In this document: piece by piece, positions 32,673 to 44,520 of the stretch
Layout: every line of letters begins with the position of its first letter
Position numbering within the stretch: the first letter of the stretch is position 1
Assembly: GCA_018806985.1 (NCBI GenBank)
Contig: JADANN010000435.1
Coordinates: 372,001 to 436,000 of the forward strand
From: Angiostrongylus vasorum
Taxonomy: Eukaryota > Nematoda > Chromadorea > Rhabditida > Metastrongylidae
Reading direction: 5' to 3'
Length of the DNA: 64,000 nt
The notes under the pieces: model-generated
Told to the model about the DNA's origin: nothing
What the model saw: only the letters and a program-made list of their open reading frames with translations
Database searches by the model: none
Program-made: the position numbers and the translations under genes

Positions 32673-35600
32673 TTATTTGCAACGATCCGTATTTCTCTCA
32701 GAACAGTGTTTGAATAATGTCAGCTGGCGGCAGAGACCACGTTTGAAATCGCGATTGAACACGGTGTAGATTATGGGATTGACGCCGGAATTACAATATC
32801 CTAACCAGAAGAAGATTTTGAACACAACAACTGGTGCCTCGTATCCGAACGCACCAATGACATATATCACAAAAAACGGAAGCCATGAGATGATAAATGC
32901 AGAGAGGATGACACCAAGAAGTATTGTCGCTTGTCGTTCTTTTGCCTTTAGTTTCCTTCTACGCTTTTCAGCAATAATTTCGTTTTCGTTTTTTGTTAGA
33001 ATGGTTGCTCTGACAGCAGAAACATCCTAAAGAAAGATGGGAATGAAAGCAGAAATATATTCTACTGTCGACATCAATGAAGAATCCTTGTCAATGAAAA
33101 GAAGTACACTGCAAGGATCAAGTTTTTCCGGATTTACTACAGGTGCTAACACTTGGAGTGTTTTTGGGAATACTCTTGATTAATTCTTTCCGTAACCAGT
33201 TAACAAATTTTAATAAGTAAAACTTTCTAAACTCCTATTAAGCTTATCACAACAAGTATTATTAAATAGTGTCTATCCACCTTACTGGCACTGTTGTCTT
33301 TTCCGTCAGAACTCTCCTCAAGGGATTTCCTTTCGACACTTTGTCTAGCTGAAAAGAATGGCATGTAAGCTTTTTTTCTCTCGATTGTCGCCTTTACCTT
33401 TCTCAATATTCGGTTTTCATTTAGTCACCGTTAACATTCTTTCTTACGAAAACAAAAGATAACTCTGACTGAAAAACATCACGTACTAGAATATTTAATA
33501 GTAAGCAGATTAAGTGTGTGATCACGACGCTCTGTCTGTTTTAAACGTTGTCGACTGTGCTTAATAGTGATGCTATAGATCTTAGCGTAAGCAATTATCA
33601 GTATAATGACGGGAATATAGAACGAGCCCAAAGATGAATACAGCACATAACCTTAAATATATATGAGGGTAAAATTAATGGAATAGAATTTCAAATAAAT
33701 ATGAATCCAACAATTGCTCCTACTCCCTCACCAATAATTTATCCTTTCATCGTGGTTGGGAAGTGTCCTATAAAACTATGGCTTACAGCATTTGTTTAAT
33801 CCTCTACATGGACACCAAGACTGGTTCGACTAAGACAAATACCCTTTTGATTATAACCTAGTCATAAGGTGTCAGATTTCCCTCCGATCCAAGACGACTG
33901 GTTGCAGCCTTTGATGAGAACTTGAATTTGTCTTGTCACAAATTTCATGTAAAAACCAAAAGAAAACCTTCCAAATTGCCCATTGTTATTTCTGAAAAGG
34001 CAGTTTTTGCCCAGCATGATTCATTGTGGCCAGTCATTCACATATTCGAAAAAATTTTGTTTTATTTTTTTGTTTTGATGACCCGTCATCACATTTACTT
34101 TGCGGATCCCAGCACTTCTTGTATACGATTCGTTATGATCGAGTTTGTCGTCCACAAAGATCTCCGAACATTTCGCACGTTGTTTCAGCTACTGCTTGAG
34201 GATTTCGTCTTCTTTATGAATGTCAAAAAATGCTGGTCAATTCGATTTTTCCTTGCAATCTTGGAAAAGCCGAGCTAAGGTGATCCGATGAGGAATGGAG
34301 GAGAACGCTGACGAAGGGAGTCAACTAGCAGATTACTTCCTAGTAGACAGTGTCATTTTCAACAGCGCTACAGCCACCGCCATTTATCTTATTCAATTAT
34401 TGCTAATAATTCTAATAATTATTCAAGTGCTTACCAACTTCATTGCTCACAGTGCATTCACCAGGTCGCTGTTCTGTTCTCCAACCAAAAATTGGTGGCA
34501 AACATATTATCAACGACAGCAGCCAGGAAACACCTGAATATTCCTTTCTGCTCATTGTGTTGAATCAAAAGCTCGTCCTCTCTTTATTCACTAATTCACA
34601 CACACATTTTACTAGATCTGATGGTTTAGTTCAAATGCTCTTACTTTTTCTGTACAGAAATCTGCATACAGATGTTGTTCATCAGAAAGTTGAACAGCTT
34701 TTTTATAAGTTGTACATGTCGTTTTTCTAAGGCCTTCTGCTCCATTTCCAACCACTACATTATTTTATGCTCAGAGAGCTCTAATGATTTTTGGACAAAG
34801 AAATGATGACGGTAATTTGATTTGGCTTTGAAATGAATGAAAAATTTACTGCACACATCAAATCGGTGAAAAGATAACGGTCTTATTGCCATTTTGAAAT
34901 GTCGTTACTCGGCTCAAGTATGGTTTTCCTAATGAATGTGTGAGATATTACAGACTCGAAGTCATTCTATGTAATGGCACAAGGGTGTTTTCACATTTTC
35001 CAAAGCTCAGACGGCTCCAAAGAAGGTGAAGTGACCGAAATGTCAGTCGCCAGTCTTCAAGAAGGTGTGATAAATAACCTCTCTTCAGCTCAACAAGGAA
35101 ACTTCGTGCGATTTAAATAAATAAATAATGGCGAGGGTTCTTCAAAGTTGGTTTTTTCGAATGAGAGATTCATGTTATTTGTTACACGGCTCGACACCAT
35201 ATGTATCACACTGAGTACATCCTAGCAATTCATGCATTTGTTTCCTCATATCCACCTTATACGAAGGTTATCAAACTTCGTTTTATGTCTTCTTTTCAGT
35301 TTCTGCTTGAGGATTTTTCCGTCTCCGCCGCAATATCGTTAAAATCTGGTTGAGTCGAATCTCTGTAAAACACCGAGGTAGAACGACTGTTCTAGAGCGT
35401 TGCCACGTGGTTTAAAGGGAGCGAGCCTGTCCAGATAAAGCGACTAGAATTTGGAAGAAAACCTCAGTGCAGTCTCCTCTAACAAACAACTCTAACGTCT
35501 GTTTCGATATAGTTCGACACGCTCCTTGCAGCGACTTTCCTTATTTGGCCTTTTCGTTGCTTACTTTTAAATAATTTCATTCATTTTACACAACGATGGA

Positions 35601-38600
35601 AATCCTTGGACCCCTTTCACCCCAATAGAAAAGATGTTCGATAGGAAGACACTATATCGACAGATCTAGTTTACTGCCGTACTGTAGTGGATAATGAAAT
35701 GACTCGATTGGGAAGAGAAAGACATACGTGTTTATGTAAATTTCCTGTCAAAAGTTCGTTTTTCTAATGAAGTCGCAATGTTTTCGATGAGTACCAGCGA
35801 ATCAGAGATAGTGCTTAATGAACTCAACGAATTAATAAAAAAGATTGGACTAGGCATAAATAGAACGAGGATCCAGTTTGTGAAGAAACCCCTGGTGCGA
35901 AGGCAAACAAATATAAATAAGACTTCTCTGATTACAGAGACAAACTCGCACGTGTACTTTGGACATTTAATGAACACGGGGGAACCAAATAAAGGAAGAA
36001 TTATACAGAACAAGGAGAGCACAACAGGCCAAATTTGGTCCTCCAAATAAAGCTGCCGACTAACTTGTGGACCCAAAACTCTGCGCTTACTTTTCAACTC
36101 AGCATTTCATCCCAGCGCTCTGTTATGCAGTAAAGACGTGGGTTTACACTTCCACCATGTCAAGGACTTTGTGCACCACGTAGCGCTCTAACATTGTCTT
36201 CTGAAATTTAACCGGCACTCAAACATCTAACTAGAATGCGCAAAGAATCTGGGGATAGCCGTGTTAGATCAGATCTTTGGAACCTATTCCATACTGGCAA
36301 AAAAGAAGAGGTGGAAGATGGGCGAAAAGAACAGTAGAGCGGACTCCAAGAGAATGCAAGCGTCCTCTTGGAAGACCACACAAGTGACGGTTCAACGCGT
36401 TGGTGACTAATGTCAACCACTTTCATTCGCAGATGGGAGCAAACCTATTTCAACTAATGGGCGTCATGGATGTAAGCAAGATTGACTTACATGTGGGCTG
36501 TTGCTATTCTCAATGATTGCTGGTCTAATACATCTTTTCCGGAATCCGGGGATAGCTGTGTTAGAGAGGTTCCAGATCTTGATTACAGGAGGCCGTCAAT
36601 TTTTATAGGTTCGACGAAGTGTGGCGGTCCCAAAAAGGTCTGCTACTTAGATACTTAGATCCATTGAAGGTATTAGAAGCTTGGTTGGCTCGAAGGTGCA
36701 GGGCTTTTCGCGTACTATTGCACTCTGCCATGCTTCCCACACTCCAGCTGTCCTCTTAGTAAAGGCAGAAGACACCAACGAATACGCATAATGCAATCTT
36801 TTTCGTTTTTGTCTTGAAAAATTTTGAAGCACACAGGGTGAGAAAATGGGAATTGTTAAGATTGTGAAAAAATCATTGTAGAAATGAGGGAAAAATAACC
36901 AATCTGAAGGGTCTTCTGTCGACTGTTGACAGCACCAATTAACACTTAATGTATTTGCCTCTTACAAAATTCTAGGACCAATTTTCTATCCATACTTCGG
37001 CATTGATCAACAACTCACTATATTCTTCATAAGCACAAACGACGTTGTTATTATAGTATACTTATTCACAATAATTGACGTTTCGGCACTTTTGCCTTCC
37101 TCAAGGTCGTTTGGTTCTTCATAAGTCTTCTGGTTATTTAATGGAGACCAGCCACTCGGAATTTTGCGTGGAAGCGAGGGGAAAAAAATGTCATCGTATG
37201 AAAAATAGCCTGCCATAAAAATTGTAGTAGGCGGAAAATAAAAAGTAAAACACTTGTAAAACTATTTACGAATTAATAAAAAAGAAAAAGTTAGGAGTAA
37301 AAAATAATATCATATCATATATAATGCAAAAAACTCTCCTAGTATTTTCATTCGTTGTCACCTTTTTCTTTTTCTTTGATTTTCCGGGACATTTCAGGTA
37401 ATCAGAGACATACAAAACTTCCACGATTTCGACGTGATTTCGACGACGATCACCACTGTCGGTTCTGACACTCATTATCCGAATCGCAAGTTAAAACGCT
37501 TCTCTTTGCCTTCATTTTTACTGCGTTTTTCTTTGTTAAGACTGTTCAAGGACAAGCTAGTTGTGCACAGAATTCATTCATTATCAATAAAAGAAATAGA
37601 AACTCTCACCAATATAAGTGAAAATCCGTTTTGCTGTTCGTTTAGCTGGATAAGTGAGTGGAGATGTTACTGAGAAGTATCGATCTAATGAAATAGCGCA
37701 TATATGAAGTATTGAAGCAGTAACAAATAGTACATCAACTGCGAGCCAAATTTCACACAATATATCACCTGAAATAATCGCTTTTATGTGTGATGAACAC
37801 CTTTCAAAAAAGTGATCGATAGGACCAATCCCTAAGGGATGCGCCAGGCATTCGACTCCATTCATTGCACCGTTAGAGATGATTAAGTGCATAATGGCCT
37901 GCAGAGTTACTTCTGACAGGATACATTGAATCAGTACTTCTATACTCCCAGACTAGTGTGGTAGCAATTTCCAGATTCCAGATACATGGACAGGACATAG
38001 TTTGTTCTTGGAGCGGGATTGAACCAATAAAGAAACAATTCTATGATGAAACAGGGTTTCCTTGAGAGGTTTTAAGAAAAAAAAACAAGAAGAAAAAACA
38101 AAAAGGAAAAAATGAAACAGTGAAAACAACTTCAATAGTCTGATATGTTCCTACTTGCATTACAGGAAAAAGAAAAAGATTTCAAAAATTTTGTACTTCC
38201 TCAAATAATGTTTGCTCACAAGAACACCGTCATCAACGCTTAAATAAATACTACATTTAATCGCTACTCGGCAACCACTGAAAACTCTTCCGGAGTACAG
38301 ACAGGGTTACGATGCACTTGTCGCGTGCTCGCCGGCACCACAAACGAAAACACCATTCTTTTATTAGACCATGTAGTGCTCTGCAAGCTCAAGTCCCTAT
38401 TCATGCCTGTCGCTCGTTTATGCCTTCGATTAGCTTCAACATGCCAGAAAACAACACAGAACGCACTTTTCGAGTGAATTTCGTTCTACTGGTTGTAACA
38501 AGGCAGCCTAAGAGCCGCTTTTTAGATCCTTCCATGATGCCTCGTTAGAAGCGACCCTGCAATACCTCCCATATACACAAATTCCCACTCACTTGGTTGT

Positions 38601-40004
38601 AATTTTTCTACTGATTTGATTTACAAGTAACCTTCTGCGGATATATTGATACGAGTACGTGCTTATCGAAAGTATACAAAGTGTACGTCGGCCTATAAGT
38701 ATTATATATATATATATATATGTATGTATATATATATATATATGTGACTCTAAGGCGTGTGTTGCGCAGTGGTCGGAGACCCCCTGCAGCACACATGAGA
38801 TCGATCTCCACGCCCCACGCTCACCAAGCCTTCCATCCCTCCGGGGTCGGTGTGCTGGTATCAAACTTGTCTGGGAGTATAACAGCACTGGCTTGATACA
38901 TCGGTAGAACACCGCAAGCCATTATAAAAGCCAGATATACATTCAATCACCTCCAACGATGTTTAATGTAGTCAAATGTATGGCGCATCCCTCAGCGATT
39001 GATCAACGCCGAGAGCTCTATCCTTTCTATCCTTATATAGATCATTATTTTTGTTGATTAGCTTGATAATTCGGCCAGCTTTATCGTCCTCGTGGAACGG
39101 TTGGTCGACTAACTGCAAGACTCACTACATTCACAGGTATTGCTGTCGTTTTGGAAAAATCTGAGTCATAAGTCAGCAATTTTCCGCCTCTCCGATCCAC
39201 AAAGGCCGCTGGAGACTGCTCTCGTGGTGGTGACGTCGGAACGCGTTAGCATAACTCTCTCGAGGTTTCAGAGAACCAAGCATTACGTATATCAATGAAA
39301 AGGTAATATAAAAAGGCTTTCAAATTTCACCCAGACTAACATACCGAGCAAAATATTATCCCTGGGCGACTGTTACTACACAATGAAATAAAAAGCAGAA
39401 GTGTTGAGATTTACATGAAATCTGAAGATCGGTCAACATACTCGAATAAATAATTGCCTAGAGTGCTAGAATCTTAGTATATGCTAATAGAACTAAGAAT
39501 TTTTTTGAGTCACCGATATAAGCCCGAGTAACCCGGTAGTTTCCTCACTGCCATCGACTTCTTCGCAGTTAACTATTGAAGAAAACGGCTGATTAGTGGT
39601 ACACCAAATATGGTATCAATATTGGGCACAGGGAGACAAATGTACAATACGCCACTTACCCATTTTCCATTCACCCACGATCTCGTAAATTAAAGTAAGT
39701 GGCATCACCAATAAGCCCACGAAAAGATCTGCTAACGCTAGCGATATGATTAACCAATTCTGTCGTTGTAGGCGTAGTTTACGATCACGGTATAACGCAA
39801 GCACAACAAATAAATTGCCAAAGATAATTACCTAAAATTGCAACAGACTATTTAAATTAATAGAATCAGTAAGTATGGAGTGAATGCGGGAATGTTGGAG
39901 CTGACCATCATAACTGTGAGTGCAATAGTGGTAGTGAGGATTACTCTTCCAAGGTTGAAGCACGAAACGTTGGCGGGATAATGGATACAGTTGAAATTTG
40001 ACAT
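32673..40004 (-). CDS. Biogenic-amine-type class A GPCR, complete seven-exon model
   Basis: Exons: 40004-39906, 39831-39660, 37768-37610, 34533-34435, 33651-33487, 33348-33281, 33026-32673 (TAA). All phases agree, giving 372 codons (371 aa). N-glycosylation site NVS lies at 12-14. TM1 has G38-N39 across the exon 1/2 join. TM2 has SLALAD68. Exon 3 has C95, AVD102 (the amine-binding Asp 3.32) and D119-R120-Y121. Exon 4 has W147 and PP156-157, with C170 in loop 2. TM5 is [10 protein letters not shown]190. TM6 has SWLPFF (W302, F305, F306), where Ser replaces the usual Cys of CWxP. TM7 has NPIIY (337-341). These residues define an aminergic receptor at the plasma membrane. [14 protein letters not shown] is typical of the invertebrate tyramine/octopamine/dopamine group, but the subtype is unresolved. 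An in-frame ATG at 40127 would add 41 residues; possible trans-splice acceptors near 40017 and 40049 favour 40004. Introns hold SINE and RTE relics. Confidence 0.88.
34085..34280 (-). repeat. SINE-B copy in GPCR intron
   Basis: GGATCCCAGCACTTCTTG, CGATTCGTTATGATCGAG, TTTCAGCTACTGCTTGAGGA, ATGCTGGTCAATTCGA, CTTGGAAAAGCCGAGCTAA: reverse SINE-B 3' half. Confidence 0.65.
35230..35460 (-). repeat. SINE-B copy in GPCR intron
   Basis: TTTGTTTCCTCATATCCACC, TCAGTTTCTGCTTGAGGATT, GGTTGAGTCGAATCTCTG and GCGTTGCCACGTGGTTTAAA parallel the 15640-15830 copy. Confidence 0.6.
35580..36480 (+). pseudogene. RTE-clade retrotransposon relic (reverse transcriptase to C-terminus)
   Basis: Conceptual translation gives RKDVR.EDTIS, LFTAVL..IMK.LDWEE, then [10 protein letters not shown] where the RFADD catalytic box belongs, [19 protein letters not shown], and [14 protein letters not shown]. 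After frame breaks come LCYAVKTW and [10 protein letters not shown]. This is the RTE order, but a different subfamily from the element at 60-64 kb. The catalytic Asp pair is lost and stops are frequent. It lies in the large intron between GPCR exons 3 and 4. The 121-codon minus frame over it is incidental. Confidence 0.7.
37010..37145 (-). mobile_element. Penelope-like element end fragment
   Basis: Minus reading contains GAGGAAGGCAAAAGTGCCGAAACGTC, split here as GAGGAAGGC, AAAAGT, GCCGAAACGTC: a perfect 3-bp GGC/GCC hairpin followed by GAAACGTC. This is the same end motif as at 7448. The CTGANGA part of the core is altered (CTTGAGGA). Confidence 0.4.
37800..37985 (-). repeat. SINE-A copy ending about 30 bp from GPCR exon 3
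   Basis: GGACCAATCCCTAAGGGATG, CGCCAGGCATTCGACTCC, CACCGTTAGAGATGATTAAG and CCCAGACTAGTGTGGTAGCA. It is in the same orientation as the GPCR gene; its 3' end lies just upstream of the TTTCAG acceptor at 37769. Confidence 0.7.
38300..38630 (+). repeat. Repeat family E, copy 2
   Basis: ACCACAAACGAAAACACC, TTCTTTTATTAGACC, AAGCTCAAGTCC, GAAAACAACACAGAACGCAC, GAGTGAATTTCG, TTAGATCC, ATACCTCCCATATACAC, TTTTTCTACTGATTTGA, in the order of 24590-24995. Confidence 0.55.
38704..38744. repeat. (TA)n microsatellite abutting a SINE-A copy
   Basis: About 40 bases of TA repeat with one TGTATG interruption, ending a few bases before the SINE-A head. Confidence 0.95.
38748..39035 (+). repeat. SINE-A copy, near full length, in GPCR intron 2
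   Basis: TGTTGCGCAGTGGTCGGAG, GAGATCGATCTCC, CACCAAGCCTTCCATCCCTC, GGGGTCGGTGTGCTGGTATC, CACCTCCAACGATG, GATTGATCAACGCCGAGAGC, tail TATCCTTTCTATCC. Confidence 0.9.
39036..39600. other. GPCR intron 2, no clear element
   Basis: A short block at 39184-39210 (CGCCTCTCCGATCCACAAAGG) resembles reversed family D. Otherwise nothing is identified. Confidence 0.3.
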
Positions 40005-40696
40005 CACTTTTGAATCTAAATAAACTTTCCTTGACAATGATGAACTAAAAAGTTTAACAAGCGCAGATGTTTCCGATACGTCCGAATGTTTTTTGGAAAA
40101 CGCACATATGAGCGCCAATGAAATCATCTAGCGCTCAAAAACAACGCAAAGACATTTACTTCATGAATTCTGTTTTAACAAATATGAAAACTCCAATCGA
40201 ACCATCTCACACGTAACTATCAAGAGTAAGCATCCATGCATGAATGAGCTATGAAGTGAGTAAAGAAAGCAGGAGAGAGTCTTTTAAAAAAGCAGTAAGA
40301 TCTTCGTTAGTATCATGTATTCATTTAGAAAGAATATGGTAGTCTTCATCTGCCTTCTAGAAACAAGCATAATTGAAATCAACAAAACGAACATTTCCAC
40401 TCATGTGTTCACCTAGTAGCTGAACTCTAAGAAGTCTTAGATGTGTTCATAATAAAAAAAAATGTAGTCCATTTTAATGCTGAGGAAAGGTACTAGAAAG
40501 GAAAGCAATTCGCTTGAACAGTGGTGAGAACTAGCTGACTAGCTGATAATTGTAGTCGCAAAAAAACCTATACGAAACTTCTAATCAGTTTCAAAGGAAA
40601 AAAAAAGTGGAAAGGACAAGTGAGAGAAGCTTAATGTTTCGTTTTTTTAACGAAAACTGATAAATGATCATAATTTTCTATTTTTTTTCATATTAA
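40005..40696. other. 5' flank of the GPCR gene
   Basis: Upstream of the chosen ATG. TTTTTAG at about 40050 and TTTATTTAG at about 40018 (minus) could accept a spliced leader. No further promoter element can be named. Confidence 0.3.
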
Positions 40697-40978
40697 AGGA
40701 GCGCATGTGCCACAGTGGTCGGAGGAACCTTGCAACACACGCGCGGAATCGATCCCGCGCCCACGGCCCACCAAGCCTTCCATCCCTCCGGGGTCGGCAA
40801 ATTGGTACCAGACTTATCTGCGAGGATAGCAGCACTGGCTCGATACATCGATAGGCCACCGCGAGTCATTGCAAATGCCAGATATGTATTCAATCATCTC
40901 CAAACGATGTTTAATGAAGTGGAATGCATGGCTCATCCCTCAGGGATTGATCAACGCCGAGAGCTTTATCCTTCTTTT
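40697..40978 (+). repeat. SINE-A copy, well preserved
   Basis: TGTGCCACAGTGGTCGGAGG (A box), GGAATCGATCCCG (B-box-like), CACCAAGCCTTCCATCCC, GGGGTCGGCAAATTGGTACC, AGACTTATCTG, GGCCACCGCGAGTCATTG, GGGATTGATCAACGCCGAGA, GCTTTATCCTTC. A good reference copy. Confidence 0.92.
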
Positions 40979-41544
40979 TACTCTTTGTTACGTTAAAGAA
41001 GGAATTGATTAAATGAAACTCTTTTAGGAAGCTCTTTGAAATTGAGTAGTCAACTAAAATAAAAGAAAGCATTTAAAAATCGGAAGCCTACGGAATTAAA
41101 TAGAAAAACATGGTCGAATTTAGTGTGACAGAATTAAATGATTAAAAAAAATCGAAATAATTCAATTTTGCTGTTCCCAAATGGAATGAAGCTGAAGTCG
41201 TTAAATTTCCAACTAAACAAAGTAGAGTTAAAGCGTAGGATATTACAAGACGATAACATTGTTTTTATTCTATTCTGAAACTGTTCTTTTCATTGAACTG
41301 AGAACGACTAGAAGGTAATCGCGAAACTCATTGTTTTCATAAACTGGACAATGACGAGGTTTCAAGTTGGTGATCGATTTCATTTCATAGAAAAAGCATC
41401 TTTCAAAAAATAATGATATTTGCTTGAAAGAATGTCGGAATAAAAGGTAAAAAAGGAACCATGCACTGGGCAGTGATACTATTCATCACGAACAGAGTGT
41501 TTGCTCGAACACGCTTGTACTCAGCAAATCTCTTACTCCTTTGT
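40979..41544. other. No feature recognised
   Basis: AT-rich; no exon or repeat match supported. Confidence 0.25.
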
Positions 41545-41745
41545 GGTAGGGAAACTGGTACCAGACCTGTCTGGTAGCAGTCCACTTCTTGCACTCTAAA
41601 TGGGAAAGCTTTAGTCTGGAGTTTTACAGAACTTTTACAAAGATGAAGACATTCCTCAAGCAGCAGCCCCATGCGGGAAGCTCGATGACCCATTGAAGAT
41701 AATCGAAAGGAGGAAACGAATCGAATTCAAGAAATGCAGAAATTA
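41545..41745 (+). repeat. SINE-B copy, 5' truncated
   Basis: AAACTGGTACCAGACCTGTC, then GCACTCTAAATGGGAAAGC, GACATTCCTCAAGCAGCAGC, GGAAACGAATCGAATTCAAG, AAATGCAG. Confidence 0.7.
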
Positions 41746-41837
41746 GTACCGTATATGTTAAGACTATTTGCGTAAAGGAAAAAAAACATGCATTCTCGAA
41801 CTGTGTTCCAATTCCAATACTTTTATCTCCTTTCTGC

Positions 41838-41935
41838 AGAGCAGTGGTCAGAGGAGCCTTCCAATGTATACATAATCATTTGTTTGGTCCACGTGCTTGA
41901 TATATCAAGCCCTAATTTCCTCTTCCCTTAAACTG
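41838..41935 (+). repeat. SINE-A head fragment
   Basis: GAGCAGTGGTCAGAGGAGCC (A-box region), GGTCCACGTGCTTGATATAT, CAAGCCCTAATTTCC. Only the 5' third is present. Confidence 0.5.
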
Positions 41936-44239
41936 TAAATGAACAAAATACATCATGACAATTATTATCGGAAGAAAAGTGGACATGAAAGTTTGCTTTC
42001 ACATTCGTCGAGATTTTTAATTGTCGAAGACGAATTATAAGATGTTGTCAGGTTTCACAAAAACAATGATCTGTACTAAGTCGCTCCTGATGTACTAAAC
42101 GACGAACTGAATGCCCTGCCCGCTGAGTCGTTCCTTATGAGACACGGTGCGCGGCATCTCATTTTAAAAGATTTTAGTGTAAAGACATTTTGAGTTTTTA
42201 TATCAGCGACCTATCCAATTAATTTTTTTTATTACTGTTTTTTATTTCTCAAATCACATTTTATTCCCTCATTCCGCATCCGTACGTCGTGAGAACTCTC
42301 AGGTTTTGAATGTGGGTTCGGCTTCTAACCAGCATTTTATTTTTTGTAACGAATGCCAATGAATGCTGATCTGGTCTATTCTCCCTGGAATCTTGGAATC
42401 GTCCTGCAACAGTGTTCCCAAGACATTCATTTTGATGGTCGCCAGCTTTTTGTGGGTTATAGCGAGCGAACTAATCCTAGACAAGTCTTTTATCAATTTT
42501 GTGACACTGGACAAGAGGTGAAGTGGGCTTTGTGCTTTCGCGGAATGGTCCAACAAACGCTTTCTTCGTGCTGTACGCAATCTCTAGCATTGCGCTACTC
42601 GCGCTCTTTTAATGGTATTCGATTAATACCGCCGCCGGTAATCATTCGAAAGGCTTGACATAATGAAGTCTCTAAAAAGCTCTGTATTTGATACGATTGG
42701 ACAGACGTCGTCCTAAGAATCTACCAAACAATATTACGCTGTCAATCATTTGATACTGAGAAATCACAGAAAATTCACGGTTGTGAAAAAATACCGTACA
42801 GATTCCGCATTTCCACAGCCGGTTACCATTGGTGTTGCGGAGTTAGTTCAATTGAAAAAGAAGATGAATCAAATAATTAAACTAGACTAGTGACGCAATG
42901 GTGTCGTGAGAACGAAACAACGTTATCACGATATGCTTTTCCCCTTTAATTATTCTTAAACTAGATCCTTGGCTGAATGCGTCGAAGTTTTAGACGTTTG
43001 ATTTATATCTTTAGCATCACGTTCATTTGAACTTCACAGAGAATAGTCAGTGATGCTTTGAAATGTTGCAATCTCGAATAGCTTCATATAGAATTTCGGG
43101 GTATTCAAAGTCAATAGGATTTTAGCATGTCCGGATCGAAATATTTGAGAAAGAAAGAGTTTGTTTTGCAAAACCTGAATGAGCTCTATAAAGACTACCA
43201 CAACAGTTAATAGCTCAAATTTTTCCTACTCTCTCAGCTCAATGAATTACGGAGTCAACGTGTTTAAGGTTTAATTATTTCCAAGGTGTCGTCCTGCATT
43301 GCATAGTACAGTGTTCTCATTCGAACTAAGAATCTACAACGAGTGCCCATAGTAAAGAAACGAAAACCTTCTGATTTGGCAACTTCCTGTCATCAGCGAA
43401 AAAAACGCTTGACTTCTTTCGAGCAAAATAGCAGTAAGATGGAAATTTGGCGGAGAGCAAAACGCTTCGGCTTGAATTTTAACTATCATTGTAGCCAAGC
43501 ATCAGTTAAGACAGCAAGCGGCAAGCCCTAAAACGTGCAAATGAAATTCTTGGAGAACACTGCAACTCCTAAGAAAGCTCTCAGAGTTTCTTTTTTTTCT
43601 GCAAGGTAAATTCTTTTGATGTCACCTTTCGAGATAACATGTTTATTTGATTGATATTCAAAAACCTGAACGGCCCAATCTGATTGGTAATTTGCCGACT
43701 GGGTAAGACTTTTTTTTTCCTTGGTGTCGTGAGATAATCTCATTAGGGTTTTCTCTGATCATTACCACTGGCAGTCGCTCCTTCACGAGGGTGGGAAAAT
43801 CAGTTACTATGTTACAGATCACCTTCTAGGAGTGTCGTGAATGAAACATAAGAGTGTGAAAATCTTAAAATCATTAAAAATTGAACATGGGAAAATCAGG
43901 ATTAAGAAAAATCCAGAAACGGGGAGGAGGAGGCACTATTTGAAAACGTTTTCAGATAAATTGTGAGGAATCCTAACGAAGTGCGTCAGCAAAACAAGGC
44001 GTTTACAGGTCGTAGTGAAAATTATGCTGGTTAATACTATGGAATAACGTATTTAACTAAATGGAAAACTAGAAAAGCGAAAAAAAAACGAAAAAAACGA
44101 AGAGAAACCATGTACACTTTTTGGATTTAAAAAAATGCCGATGTAATTACTGTTCATGTTTTAAACGTGTCACATGGCAAATCCAAACCAATCGAGTTAC
44201 AGTCTGATGCCATTATTTACTTCTATTTCTAGTCAATTG
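41936..44239. other. No gene confirmed
   Basis: Overlapping open frames on both strands at 42299-42658 (93 codons minus, 101 plus) are the only long ones. Neither shows a motif or splice structure. The rest is AT-rich and unassigned. Confidence 0.25.
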
Positions 44240-44520
44240 TTCATCACCACATATTGTGCAGACTTCTGCACGTATTCTGTTTGGTTTATTGTACCGTATC
44301 CATCACCCATTGGGTGCCTCAGATTTACACGTGGATGCCGCTGCTACCTGAGGAATTTGCCTTCTATATGAATGTGCTCGATGACTGATCAAGCTAACTC
44401 CGTCTAGAAATCCGCTATAGCTCTCCTAGTGCTTCCTCAGTCTTCACTGTAAGCAGAGCTGGCAATCGTGCACGAGAGGGAGATTTTCCTAGACAAGTTT
44501 GATACTAATTCACACATCTC
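44240..44520 (-). repeat. SINE-B copy, strongly diverged
   Basis: GTGGATGCCGCTGCTACCTG, AGGAATTTGCCTTCTATATG, GACTGATCAAGCTAACTCCG, CCTAGACAAGTTTGATACTA: reverse SINE-B order ending in the shared module. Confidence 0.5.

Noticed and set aside
34295..34537. An 80-codon plus-strand frame with a membrane-like segment
   Set aside because: It is antisense to GPCR exon 4 and has no splice or homology support.
35732..36097. A 121-codon hydrophobic minus-strand frame in the GPCR locus, possible missing transmembrane exons
   Set aside because: It is antisense to the RTE relic. The real TM4 exon (34533-34435) fits phase and sequence.
37007..37216. A 69-codon minus frame that could be a GPCR exon
   Set aside because: It covers a Penelope-like end fragment and has no transmembrane or splice logic.
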